Positions 28,488-38,600 of a stretch of DNA of 64,000 bases are shown here, one piece after another (the first letter of the stretch is position 1; each line of letters begins with the position of its first letter). Where the stretch lies: assembly GCF_905147365.1 (NCBI RefSeq), contig NC_056419.1:7501-71500 (forward strand). Reading direction: 5' to 3'. The stretch comes from Aricia agestis. Its lineage: Eukaryota; Arthropoda; Insecta; Lepidoptera; Lycaenidae. The notes beneath the pieces are model-generated. The model did no database searches and was not told the DNA's origin. It saw only the letters and a list, made by a program, of their open reading frames with translations. Both the position numbers and the translations under genes were made by a program.

Positions 28488-30778
28488 TATTGGGCTTCCA
28501 TAGGGTCCGCTCTGGCACTAGAGGCCGCCGTAGGTGTTATGGCGGTCTTTTTCGGTGCTTGGCTCTTTTCAGGGCCTTTCCGTTTCTTCTTGCTGGGAGG
28601 GGCAGACTTGTCGCAGCGACGACTGCCTACGATGTGGTCCGCCGGCTTCTGTCTTGCCTCGCACAGTGCACAGTGAGGAGGATTCCCACACTGCTTGGTC
28701 GAGTGGCCCGGTTGTCCGCAGCGGAAGCAGAGCTCACTGCGATCGATCTCTGACGAGCACGTCGCCCGGGTGTGGCCCTCTTCGTGGCACTTAAAGCACC
28801 GCATTTTTCGCGCGGAGAGCAGAGTCACCTGCACTACGGTCCAACCGACATAAACTTTAGCGTTCGGCGCCGTCACTTGTTTTGCGGCCTCGACCGGGCA
28901 TTTGACCCAGGCCGAGCCGCGACCTCTCCTGTCTACGCGAATCTCTCCGACTCTAACATCTTCGGCGCGACAGCCGCCCGTTCTCGCTACAGCAGTCGCG
29001 ATTTCTGCCGCCGACGCCGAGTCATCGAGACCCGCAATTCGTAACTCAGCACATTTCTGTGGCCGCGATACGTGTACCATGTCCTCTCCCACTATTTCTT
29101 TCAGTTTACCCGCCAGAGCGTCTGCCTTCTCCTTGCAGGCAGTACCCGAGACCTCGTACATACGGGCCCCGGTCACGGCCCGCTTGAATTTGACCGCTGC
29201 TATGTCTAACGCAGTCAGATCCAGGTGCTGCTTGGCTTTGTCGATGACACTCTGGTAGGTGACACCGTTCTTCTCCGCGTCCGGGCGCAGCGTTAGCACT
29301 ACGGCTGCAGTTTTCGGAGCGCGGAGCTGTTTGTCCTTCTTTTTCTTCTCCTTTTTCTTTTGCACCTTTTTCTTTACTTCCACCGTCCTCGGTGCCTTGC
29401 CTTTCCCTCTTTTTACTACCTCTGTCCATGAAGGAGTGGCGGCTGGCTGTGACCCTGCTGCCGTTGTCACTGTGTCGCGCCTCGCGGCTGCAGCCTCAGC
29501 GGCGGCGGCAGACTTTCGCCCCTTCTTCGTCCTTTTCGGTTTCGGACCCGGGTTCGTCGGAGGCATCAGTGTAGAAACTGATGGCTCCGGCGGAGGCGGA
29601 GTCTCACTTTCTTTTTCAGCCTGTTGGGGCCTAGTGCCAGATGAGGTCGAAACGGCACTATCCCTCTTCTTGTCTGCAGCTAATGGGGGCCGCAGGCGAG
29701 GTTCCGGCAGGAGCCGAGCCTCAAGCCCTTCCAGTCTCGCGTCCATGCGGGCGTTCATAAGAGACACCGCCTCGCGCATTGCTCGCTGCAGTATCTCCTC
29801 CATATTCGGCTCTTGGATGGTCTTGGGAGCCGTATGTGGTTGTGCGTCAGCGAGCTTGCGCTTGACGGCCTCCAACTCCTTCTTCATCTCGTCGAGCTCT
29901 CTGGAGAGGCGGGTGTTTGCTTCTACCAGGGCTCTTGTCTCCTCCGATGCTGACCTGCTGAGGAGGGCGGAGCTCGCCTCCCGTATAGTGCAGGTCGCCT
30001 TTTTCAAGGCCGCAATCGATGTCCCTTTCAAGTTTTTGGACTTTTGGGTCACCGCGAGGATGGCGTCCAGACTCTGGGTTATGGCTGAGCCCAGTTTCTC
30101 CGCCGTGACCACTTCGTCCTCTGTCATCGCACAATCGGAGAGTGAAGCCTCCGAGAGCCGGTGGGACCGTAGCTCTGGTAACTTCTTCGTCATTTCCAGG
30201 ACCTCCTTCTCCGCTTCCATCGCTATCTCCTTCTCCTTGAGTTCGAGGTACTCCCTCTTAGACTTGGCTAGACCAACATATTGCCCTGTGGTGGGCGGTC
30301 TGCCTCTTCCTCTTTTTGATGAGGGCTTTAAAGCCACTCCTTTGTCCTTTTCAGGGCTGTTCTCCAGGTCACTTCCGCGCCTCTTGCGCCGGTAAGTGGC
30401 CCTTATCTTCTCCCTCTCCCTTTCACTGCCTCGGTCCTGGCTCCGAGAGGCGGCGGTCTCGTTGCCGCTCTCGTCGCTTCCGCTCTCGGGTCTTCCATAA
30501 AATCGCGAAGGACCCGCGCCAATGGATGCGGGCGTTACCGCTCGCGATCCACCATCACCCTCACTCGCCGTCGTCATAGCAGCCAAGTCAGATTGCCTCT
30601 CATCGTCCAGTGATACATTGCCAAAGTCGTTTTTCTCCTCACTCCTCCTACTCTCCTTCATTGCAGCGGTGGCGCCCCCCGTATACATGGGCCAGACCCC
30701 CTCCTCTGAGGGGGTGCGGGATTCTCCAACATTGTTGGTACCCGCCCGGGGAATATTTTTGTCGATGCAACCTTCCAT
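28487..30778 (-). CDS. T8 ORF1: Gag-like protein
   Basis: 763 residues from the ATG at 30778 (MEGCIDKNIPRAG). An open upstream extension reaches an ATG at 30892, but its use is doubtful because the same extension is closed in T1. AT-hook-like RGRGRPPTTGQYVG, coiled-coil region, LLPEPRLRPPLAAD, lysine-rich linker, RRM-like part, and knuckles CFKCHEEGHTRATC, CFRCGQPGHSTKQC and a third one, CALC...H...C. Ends PMEAQ, followed by the TAACG overlap. Confidence 0.9.
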   Translation of the reverse strand: MEGCIDKNIPRAGTNNVGESRTPSEEGVWPMYTGGATAAMKESRRSEEKNDFGNVSLDDERQSDLAAMTTASEGDGGSRAVTPASIGAGPSRFYGRPESGSDESGNETAASRSQDRGSEREREKIRATYRRKRRGSDLENSPEKDKGVALKPSSKRGRGRPPTTGQYVGLAKSKREYLELKEKEIAMEAEKEVLEMTKKLPELRSHRLSEASLSDCAMTEDEVVTAEKLGSAITQSLDAILAVTQKSKNLKGTSIAALKKATCTIREASSALLSRSASEETRALVEANTRLSRELDEMKKELEAVKRKLADAQPHTAPKTIQEPNMEEILQRAMREAVSLMNARMDARLEGLEARLLPEPRLRPPLAADKKRDSAVSTSSGTRPQQAEKESETPPPPEPSVSTLMPPTNPGPKPKRTKKGRKSAAAAEAAAARRDTVTTAAGSQPAATPSWTEVVKRGKGKAPRTVEVKKKVQKKKEKKKKDKQLRAPKTAAVVLTLRPDAEKNGVTYQSVIDKAKQHLDLTALDIAAVKFKRAVTGARMYEVSGTACKEKADALAGKLKEIVGEDMVHVSRPQKCAELRIAGLDDSASAAEIATAVARTGGCRAEDVRVGEIRVDRRGRGSAWVKCPVEAAKQVTAPNAKVYVGWTVVQVTLLSARKMRCFKCHEEGHTRATCSSEIDRSELCFRCGQPGHSTKQCGNPPHCALCEARQKPADHIVGSRRCDKSAPPSKKKRKGPEKSQAPKKTAITPTAASSARADPMEAQ
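30696..30715 (-). ncRNA. T8 ORF1 5'-proximal hairpin
   Basis: Sense ACCCCCUC-AGAG-GAGGGGGU, eight perfect pairs with a 4-nt loop. Confidence 0.66.
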
Positions 30779-31136
30779 GTTTTGATCATTGAGGGGTGAG
30801 TCTGCCCCACGTCCTCGATGCGTAGTCACCGACTCGCCATGCACCCCGTCACCGGACGTTACCAGTTTAGGGTTCGGGGCCCACAGGCCCATCCATCACA
30901 GAATCACACACAGATTTTCACACACAAACAAACAATAATGTATAGAAGAGTAAACAAAAATGAAGGACAGGGTAGAAAAGATGGTGAAGGATAGTAATAC
31001 AAAAACAAAATAACGCAAGCGAAGAGTATACTATAAAACGAGAAGAAAGATAGGAAAGACCGGCGTTCAGCCATCCTGAGTGCCTCACCCCGTGTAAAGG
31101 GCGGGGCGGCGCACCCAGGCGCCCAGGGACACGAAC

Positions 31137-31140
31137 AACC
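31137..31140. repeat. Telomeric spacer T8/T9, 4 bp
   Basis: AACC only. Confidence 0.85.
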
Positions 31141-31162
31141 TTTTTTTTTTTTTTTTTTTTTT

Positions 31163-31463
31163 AGGAGGGGAAATGCATTACGCATCCCCCGCCCCCTCGG
31201 GGGAAGGGGCGGGGGTATGTGGGACTCCCTACTCGAGGTTTACCCACTAAAACCCCCCCAGCCCTTCGTCATGCGCCTTGTGCGGGAGGGACGGGAACCG
31301 CGGAGCGACTACAACTCCGCCCCTCCCAGCGCGCAGCCGCAACCGGCACCTTCTTCACGCGGCTTGAGCTGCGTACCTCACCGAGAGCCCCCCGGGCTAT
31401 AGGGGGGCTGTCTTCTCGGGACCCATACTGTGGGCGGGATCCCCCGATCACCGCCCACGGGTC
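31163..31463 (-). promoter_or_regulatory. T9 3' UTR with terminal RNA fold
   Basis: In 31163-31259 the last hairpin is ATGC/GCAT instead of the ATAC/GTAT of most ORF1-only copies, a double compensated change. Bulged hairpin at 31381-31419. Confidence 0.7.
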
Positions 31464-33905
31464 TTAGGCATCCGTCTCCATTCGGGCGGAAACGGGCGGA
31501 GCCCGCGCGCCCCTTGGCCTCGACTTCTGTCGGGCCTTTTTGGTCGGCGCCTTGTCTTCTCCGGGGGCCGGCTTTTTAGCAGATGGACATCTGCCCAGCT
31601 CGTGCCCCCTTTCGGCCTTGCCAGCGGCCTCGCACAGGGCGCAGTTTGGTGCTGCAGCCCCGCACTCTGCCGCCTTGTGCCCCGGTTTCCCGCACCGGAA
31701 GCAAGTCCCACTACGGTCCACCGGGCACTGGCACTTGGCAGCCACGTGGCCGGTGTCCTGGCAGCGGAAGCAGCGCGTTGGCCTCGCGGCCAGCAACGCC
31801 ACCCTCGCCGACACCCAACCAATACGCAACCGCCCAGAGCTCGAGAGCTTCTTGGCGGCCGCGACTGGGAGGCGGACCCAACACGATCCGTCCCCCCGTG
31901 GCCCCTCTCTGATTGGCCCCGCCCGAACATCTCCGGCCTGGCATCCTCCATCCAGTGCGACCGCCTCTACCACTTCTGCGGTCGTCACGGAGTCATCGAG
32001 GCCGGCGATGCGCATCTCCGCGCTTGCAACCGGCCGTCCGACCTTCACCCCTGATGGCAGGACGGTCCTCAGCCTCGCGGCAAAGGCGTCCGCCTTCTCA
32101 CTTGCACCCTCGCCGGAAATCGCGAGGAGGCGCCCTCCGGTTCGGGCCCGGCGGAAGCGGACTTGCGGGATATCAAGTTCCGCAATGCTTATCGCCCGCC
32201 GAGCCGTCTCAAGCGCCTTGGCGTATGTCATACCCGCCTTCACGGCCGACTCTTCTATGGTGAGAGCGACGGCCGCAGTGGCGGGAACTCGAAGCCTTGG
32301 CTTTCTCTTCTTCTTCGGGGCGGCTGTAGATGGTGTAGCCACCCCTTTCTTCTTCTTGCCCTTTGGACCTACCGTGGTCCATGGGGCCTCAGTACGAGGG
32401 GCGCTGGTGTTCGCTCCCCCTTGTGTCGCCTCCTGAGCAGCCATTGACGGCCGCTTTTTCTTCTTTCGGCCCTTTTTGGCCTTGGGCGCCTCGGGCGCGG
32501 CCGGGGCCTCTTGTGGGGCCTCTGTGGCGACAGGCTGCCGCGTCTTCTTTTGGGCCGGTTTCCCCTTGGCTTTTGGCTTCGGGGTCCCCGGCGTCTGCTC
32601 CGGTATTACCTCCTCCGGTATTGCCTCTACACTCACGACAGCGGCTGGAGTAACACTCCCTACTCTGTCCGCCGCGAGCGGAGGTCGGAGCCGTGGCTCC
32701 GGTAAGAGCCGGTTTTCCAGACCGGCCAGCCGAGCGTTCAGCATGTTGCTGAAGGTCTCTACGTTAGAGCGAGAGACCTCAGACAACAGCTGGCGCATGT
32801 CCTGCTCGGCCGGCTTTGTCATCTGCTGACGTAGGCCCTCTACTTCTCTGCGCATAGACTCCACCTCCTGTTGGAGCCGCGCATTCTGAGCTTCGAGGGC
32901 TCTTACTTCGTCTGTCGTTCCGCGGTTCTTCATTTCGGTGACGGTCGCGCGTATATCGCTGACCGCCTCCTTAAGAAGGCGCTGAAACGTCCCCTTCAAA
33001 TTGTTGGACTTCGTTGCGACCATGGTGATCGTCGTCAACGAAGTCTCCACGCATTTAGCCAGAGCGTTGATGGTCTGCTCCGGCCTGTCACTGTCTATGG
33101 GCGCAGGGCTCGCGAGGAGCGAAGACCGCGTCTCTCGAGCGGCCCTGGCCGCCTCGGCCACCTCTTCTTCAGCCTGAAGTCGAAGGGCCTCCTCCTTCTC
33201 TCGGTTCAAGTCGGCCTGCGCCTTCGCCAAACCGACATATTGTCCGGTTGTTGGCGGGCGGCCGCGTCCTTTCTTAGATTTGGGCACCACCCCTTTACTG
33301 AGGGTCGGCGCCATGTCTTCCTCCGTGTTCCGTCTCTTACGGTGAGTCCTATCCGGGGTAAGTGCAGGCAGTCCCTCGGAGTCCAGCGACATGCTGGACA
33401 TTTCGCTGGAGTCCGAGAGCCAGTCCTCGCTGTCACGACCGAGGGAGTCAAATCCATGTTGGGAGACTCGACCACGAGGGGAGTCTCTACCAGTCAGAGA
33501 GTCCTTTCCAGTACTCGGAGGCGGCATTTTCACGTCGCGTGTTAAAAGAACACGCGGCAGATCCTTGTCGCCTCTCAGTTTCCTCTTCTGCATTAACTTC
33601 AGCATCCGCTCAACGCCGTTGGGCTGCGGCTGGCTGAAGTCAACGTCCTCATCCGTTAAAAGCTCCGCTGCCGGCGCGGTAATGGGCGCCGGCTTCGGGC
33701 TGTCGCGTTTCTTCGCGCTGTCACCTCCTCCTCCTAGCGCCGCCAAAATGGCCTTCTGTCTCGCCGCCTTGGCAGCCTCCGCCTCACTCGACGCACTTTG
33801 TGCCGCCCCCGTATACGCGCGGCAGACACCCTCTTTCGAGGGTGCACGGGATTCTCCATTGCTGGTACCCGCCCGGGGAGTATTTTCCAAATTGCGCTTA
33901 TCCAT
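31464..33905 (-). CDS. T9 ORF1: Gag-like protein, type A
   Basis: 813 residues from the ATG at 33905 (MDKRNLENTPRAG). The frame is open to an ATG at 34022. LTDEDVDFSQPQPNGVER, a serine/aspartate-rich stretch, RGRGRPPTTGQYVGLAKAQ, coiled-coil region, RSNVETFSNMLNARLAGLENR, lysine-rich linker, RRM-like part and knuckles CFRCQDTGHVAAKC, CFRCGKPGHKAAEC and CALC...H...C. This is the most complete type A Gag with a long leader. No ORF2 follows. Confidence 0.9.
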   Translation of the reverse strand: MDKRNLENTPRAGTSNGESRAPSKEGVCRAYTGAAQSASSEAEAAKAARQKAILAALGGGGDSAKKRDSPKPAPITAPAAELLTDEDVDFSQPQPNGVERMLKLMQKRKLRGDKDLPRVLLTRDVKMPPPSTGKDSLTGRDSPRGRVSQHGFDSLGRDSEDWLSDSSEMSSMSLDSEGLPALTPDRTHRKRRNTEEDMAPTLSKGVVPKSKKGRGRPPTTGQYVGLAKAQADLNREKEEALRLQAEEEVAEAARAARETRSSLLASPAPIDSDRPEQTINALAKCVETSLTTITMVATKSNNLKGTFQRLLKEAVSDIRATVTEMKNRGTTDEVRALEAQNARLQQEVESMRREVEGLRQQMTKPAEQDMRQLLSEVSRSNVETFSNMLNARLAGLENRLLPEPRLRPPLAADRVGSVTPAAVVSVEAIPEEVIPEQTPGTPKPKAKGKPAQKKTRQPVATEAPQEAPAAPEAPKAKKGRKKKKRPSMAAQEATQGGANTSAPRTEAPWTTVGPKGKKKKGVATPSTAAPKKKRKPRLRVPATAAVALTIEESAVKAGMTYAKALETARRAISIAELDIPQVRFRRARTGGRLLAISGEGASEKADAFAARLRTVLPSGVKVGRPVASAEMRIAGLDDSVTTAEVVEAVALDGGCQAGDVRAGPIREGPRGDGSCWVRLPVAAAKKLSSSGRLRIGWVSARVALLAARPTRCFRCQDTGHVAAKCQCPVDRSGTCFRCGKPGHKAAECGAAAPNCALCEAAGKAERGHELGRCPSAKKPAPGEDKAPTKKARQKSRPRGARAPPVSARMETDA
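33827..33844 (-). ncRNA. T9 ORF1 5'-proximal hairpin with GAAA loop
   Basis: Sense CACCCUC-GAAA-GAGGGUG: seven pairs closed by a GNRA tetraloop. Confidence 0.68.
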
Positions 33906-34187
33906 CATTGTTTCCCATTTAAGGCTGGGTCGACCTTGTGCCCTAATGACCTGGTACTCTCCGAGTGGCCATGCAGCCCATCGCCGGGCACGAAGCTTAG
34001 GCTTCGGGGCCCACGGGCCCATCCATCACACAATCACACACACATATATACTCAAAAACACACGCTGATGTAAAGAAGAGGTGAACAAAACGAGAAAGAT
34101 AGAGTAGAAAAGGTGGTGAAAAGACAGACAAAATAAAATAAACAACAAACGAAGAGTAAACTATACAAAGAGAGAAAGACAGGAAAG

Positions 34188-34288
34188 ACCGGTGTTCAGC
34201 CATCCTGGATACGTCACTTCGTGTAAAGGGCGGGGTGGCGTACCCAGGCGCCCAGGGACACGAACGTGGACGGACCGGTATCGCCCCC
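34188..34288 (-). ncRNA. T9 HDV-like ribozyme
   Basis: Same fold and P4 class as T6. The P4 loop region pairs less well here. Confidence 0.7.
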
Positions 34289-34320
34289 AACCTAACCTAA
34301 CCTAACCTAACCTAACCTAA

Positions 34321-34322
<2 letters not shown>
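34289..34322. repeat. Telomeric spacer T9/T10, 34 bp
   Basis: Perfect CCTAA units; 5x6+4. Confidence 0.96.
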
Positions 34323-34388
<66 letters not shown>

Positions 34389-34710
34389 TTCCGGAGGGGG
34401 AAATGCATTACGCATACCACCCAGGCGCAGGGGGCGACCCGAGTGGTTATGTGGGACTCCCGTAGCTAATGAGACCACGGTATACCCACTAAAACCCCCC
34501 CCCCATCTTCCGCCACGCCGCGTATTGACGGGGCCACAGGAACGATACACTCATCTGCGACCCCGCCAGCGGCCCGAAGACTCCACGATGGGCGCACAAC
34601 ACATGCGCCCTCCTCCTCGGCCCCCACCAAGGCTGTAGCAGACGCCCCCCGAGTCTGCTACTTGGAGGCCATGTGGCAGATCAGGTCTGTGGCTCTGCCA
34701 CCGACCACAC

Positions 34711-34779
34711 CTCGGCCGCAGAGGATAGGGCAAGCGGCGCACCGTAATACCTACTTGCCTCTTCCTCTGCGGCCCCACC
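34711..34779 (-). repeat. T10 69-nt hairpin module, copy 1
   Basis: Contains GGCCGCAGAGGA ... TCCTCTGCGGCC and an inner GGCAAG/CTTGCC, giving an 18-bp stem with a symmetric internal loop. Confidence 0.85.
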
Positions 34780-34871
34780 AATGCCGTTCAAACGGAACGG
34801 CCCCGCCAGCTCGCAGGGGGGGTAGGGAAAGCGGCAACCTACCACAATGCCTCTCCCCCCCGCGATCCGTC

Positions 34872-34940
34872 CTCGGCCGCAGAGGATAGGGCAAGCGGCG
34901 CACCGTAATACCTACTTGCCTCTTCCTCTGCGGCCCCACC
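34872..34940 (-). repeat. T10 69-nt hairpin module, copy 2
   Basis: Direct repeat of 34711-34779 at a distance of 161 bp, with no difference seen. Confidence 0.85.
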
Positions 34941-35104
34941 TCGGTGCGCATCCGCAGCGGACTCCTCCAGTCCACTGGGAGCGCCCTCCTCGGGCCAGGC
35001 GGCGACACCGGCCGGCCCTGGTTGCCTCTTCGCTTCACCGCGGTTGTCCAAGCCGCGGTTACTAGAGCCCCACCGCCACGACAAGGCGTGCAACCATCGG
35101 GGGG

Positions 35105-35173
35105 AACCTAACCTAACCTAACCTAACCTAACCTAACCTAACCTAACCTAACCTAACCTAACCTAACCTAACC
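35105..35173. repeat. Telomeric spacer T10/T11, 69 bp
   Basis: Perfect CCTAA units; 5x13+4. Confidence 0.97.
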
Positions 35174-35192
35174 TTTTTTTTTTTTTTTTTTT

Positions 35193-35665
35193 CACACAGT
35201 GAAATGCAGTGACGCATTCGACGCAGGGGATGGGGACTCCCACTGCGGATATGTGGGGCTCGCCGCGGCGAAGATGGTAGGTGCCGCGGCCCTACCCACT
35301 AAAACACTGCGGTACTCCTCTTCATGACATGCAGGGTTGCGAGCACGCGCGAGCCTTCGTCCGCGGTCCTGCATGCGTATGCCCGCGTATCAATAGCGGG
35401 CCCGTCTTCCTTGGAGCACTGTTCGTACGCTCCTTAGGCCGAACAGAGGCCCTCCCAGGGCTTGCATAGGCCTATCTCTCCTTTGTCGCGATGCGCGAGG
35501 AGTACGCAGCGCATCGCGACCCTCTCGGGGACTCGACTCGTTGGGCGGCGGCATCCCCATACCACCGCCCCGAGCCCCCCGGCTAAGGCGGCAAGTGGTC
35601 ATTACCAATGACCTGTCGTCGCCTCGGCCGTCTTCTTCGGCGGGGGTCGAGCGCCTCCAGCTCTC
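35193..35665 (-). promoter_or_regulatory. T11 3' UTR with terminal RNA fold
   Basis: Closing stem CGCAGTG/CACTGTG with one G.U in 35193-35311; 12-bp hairpin at 35485-35520. Part of this stretch (up to about 35620) corresponds to 3' UTR in relatives. The remainder is former ORF2 coding sequence left behind by the frameshift. Confidence 0.68.
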
Positions 35666-38600
35666 TCATACGCTCGGCCTCCTCCTTCGCGGCGATGACA
35701 TCTTCGCAGAAGTGACCGCTGTCCATCCAGGTTCACTGCCCACCATGGCGCGAACCAATGCGGGCAGCGAAAGGTCAAATCCAATGGCGGCCGTGAGGGC
35801 CGCCCGTTGTCCAGTCCAGGAGGGACAGGCAGAAACGGTGTGTTCCGCCGTGTCCCTGTCACAGTCACAGTGGTGACAGCGCGTACTCTCTTCTCGGTTC
35901 GCGATCTCACACAGGTAACGGCCGAAGCAGCCGTGTCCGGTCAGCACCTGCGTGAGTCGGAACGAGAGCGCCCCGTGCTTTCTGGTCAACCACTCTCTCA
36001 GTACTGGTCTCATGGCCAGCACCAGTGCCACGCTTACTTGAGGCTCCAGGAGCCGTTCCTCCCAGAGCTCAATTGTCACTTCCCTGGCCCGATCCCTCCA
36101 CCGACGGACGGCGTCCGGAAGGGGGTTGCTGCCCCCCGCGCGGACTTCAGCGCCACGCCAGTACACATCGGCGAGGGCAAGAGCGTCGAGGTCCCATGGG
36201 ACACTGCCAGCGAGGAGGCACGCCGCGTCCCGGGAGATTGTGCGGTACCCGCGAATCGCGCGTGTCGCCATCACTCGCTGCAGCCGCCCCAGGGCCAGCC
36301 TATTCTCCGGTAGCAGGTTTTCTGCCCATATCGGCGCCCCATACATTGCCATGGAACGGACAACGCCCATGTAGAGGCGCCGACAAGCCAAACTCGGGCC
36401 CCCGAGATTCGGGAGCAGCGAGGCAAGGGCACCCGCAGACTTCTTTACTTTCTCGGATAGCCGGCGGAAGTGTTCCTTGAATGACCACCGGCTATCGAGG
36501 ACCAGACCAAGGTAGGTCATTGTAGGCGCTATCTTTATTCTCGTTCCACTCACTATGACTTCCAAGTCCGGCGGCGGCGCGTTTCTGGGCCCGTGGAACA
36601 AGAGGGCCTCCGACTTGTTCAACGCCACCGTCAGACCCAGAGCCTGGATCCTCCTCACGACCTGAGCGACTGCTGCCGTTGCCAGGATTTTCGCCTCTCG
36701 ATGGGACTTGGCGCGGCAGACGACCGCTGTGTCGTCCGCGTATGCAACGAGCTCCACGCCCGGAAGATTGGCGCCGCGGAGAACGTAGTCGTAGCCTATA
36801 TCCCATAGGCCCGGACCGAGAGACGAACCCTGCGGGACGCCACAGTCCACCTCCAGGTCCTCCCAGCCTTCTTCGGTGGGGTACTCCACCGAGCGCTCCG
36901 ATAGATAGTTGCTGATGGTACGACGCAAATATCTTGGCACTCGATGGTACCGTAGTCCCTCTTTTATGGTCTCCCAGGGCAGGGTGTTGAACGCATTGGT
37001 GATGTCCAACGAGACAACCAACACCACCCCACCCCGAGAGATTTCCTCCTCCGAAATCTGCCGCACACGCGCTACCGCGTCTATCGTCGAGCGACGAGAT
37101 CTGAACCCGAACTGAGCGTCGCTCAAGTTCGGGCCGGCGCCTTCCAGGTGGCGGTTGAGGCGCCCCGCGATCACCCTCTCCAGGGTCTTACAGATCTCGT
37201 CGATAAGGACGATAGGGCGGTAGGCCGACGGCTGGTCCTCCGGTCGTCCGTCTTTTCGTAGCAACACCAGCTTGCCCGACTTCCAACGACGCGGCACTCG
37301 GCCCTGCACCAGGCATTTGGTGAACACCTCGAGCACCTGCGCCTCCAAGTGCTTTATGGCCAGCACCCAGACGCGACCGGGGACCCCGTCCAATCCAGGA
37401 GCTCGGTTTTTGAGGCTCATCTTGTGCACGGCTGCTGCCAGCTCTTCAGGCGTCACGGGTGGCACATCTTCCTCTTCGTCGTCAGACTCCGCACTAGGTG
37501 GTCGCATAGATGGTGGGGACCACTCGGCCCTGGATGGAAATAGGGCCGAAAGTACGGAGCGACGAAGGTCCGGCTCCATGTGCTGGGTCAGCGGTGGGGC
37601 AGCTGGGCGAAGCTTTTGCCTCACCCATTTGTACGGCTTGCCCCACGGGTCCTGTTCCAGGGTGTTCAGGAACTCCTCCCATGCCTCCTTCTTCGCTACC
37701 TTTATCGCCTCACGCAGAGCATGACGCGCTGAACGGTAGCCATCATGGATAGCCTCTTCTTCGGCCTCCACCCTGTTTCGCCGCCGGCGATATCGCTGGA
37801 ATCGCCGGCGGGCAGCCACACACTCTAGCCGGAGTTGTTTGAGCTCCGGTCGCCACCAGTAGGTCTGCCGCCGAGGCACGACCGGTCCAGCACGGGGCAT
37901 CGAGGCGTCGCAAATGTTGCGAGCCGCCTCGTTCAGCCACTCCGCGCATTCCTCGACGTCTTCCGATGGGAGGGGGGACATCGACGCAACGATCGCCGCC
38001 TCCTCGAGAAGGTCTCGATCCAGACCTCTCAGGGACCATCTTGGGCCGCCGCCAGGTGGAATTCGGCGACCAGCTTCCGACGTGGAGGCAATGTCAAAGC
38101 CTATGTAAAGGTGGTCCGAGAGGGTCTCGACCTCCTCGAGGACTCTCCAGCCACTCATTCGGCGAGCGATTGATGGGCTCACTAATGTCAGGTCCACAAT
38201 CGATTCCCCCTGCCACCGGACGCACGTGCTAACGGCGCCTCTGTTGGCCACGACCAGGCCCGTAGTTGCCAGCCAGTCCGCCATGGCTCTGCCTCTCGTG
38301 TCCGCGGCCGGGGAGCCCCAACGCGTGGACTTCGCGTTGAAGTCTCCGGCAACGACCACGGGATTGGTTGCTCCGCTCACAAAGGTGGTGAGCCGGAGGA
38401 GGAACGCCCCGAACTCGGCGATGGGTCTGTTCGGGGAAAAGTAAACCCCCACAACGGTGAGGGCTCCCAAGTCCGCGACGACGAAGCCGTGGCCCCGAGT
38501 CGTGCTCCTGGAAGATGGAGGCACGATTTTGGGACCGAAGACCAAAGCCACCGTCGAGTCCGCGTCGCCCAACCAGTCACCCCTAGGGAGGATCCGGTAC

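Larger units (their letters stand above)
24941..31136 (-). mobile_element. T8: near-full-length two-ORF element, 5' end clipped
   Basis: About 6.2 kb with a 26-nt poly(A). Both ORFs are intact. The 5' end lacks the first ~23 nt (starts at GTTCGTGTCCC), which removes the 5' strands of ribozyme P1 and P2. The leader (30779-31136) is otherwise of the long class and has no gene. Its ORF1 start region is almost identical to that of T16, while the rest is not. Confidence 0.94.
31141..34288 (-). mobile_element. T9: full-length ORF1-only element, Gag type A
   Basis: About 3.15 kb with a 22-nt poly(A), one ORF and an intact 5' end. The leader (33906-34187) is of the long class without a gene, unlike the short leader of T3, which has the same Gag type. 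Confidence 0.94.
34323..35104 (-). mobile_element. T10: short, apparently noncoding element built of hairpins
   Basis: A poly(A) of 68 nt with one interruption (34369) ends a ~714-bp unit without recognisable Gag or RT. Bases 34391-34504 carry the same terminal fold as the coding elements: TTTTAGTGGGTA, GTCCCACATA, ATGC/GCAT, and a 9-bp CCACTCGGG / CCTGGGTGG hairpin. The body holds hairpins at 34635-34661 (GTAGCAGAC/GTCTGCTAC) and 34674-34700 (TGGCAGA/TCTGCCA) and two copies of a 69-nt module. The 5' end reads CCCCCCGATGG and has no ribozyme. Either a SINE-like passenger or the truncated 3' region of an unseen family. Confidence 0.8.

Noticed and set aside
34839..35093. Small open frame in T10 as a gene
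   Set aside because: It lacks an ATG, overlaps the structured direct repeat and resembles no known family; treated as noncoding.
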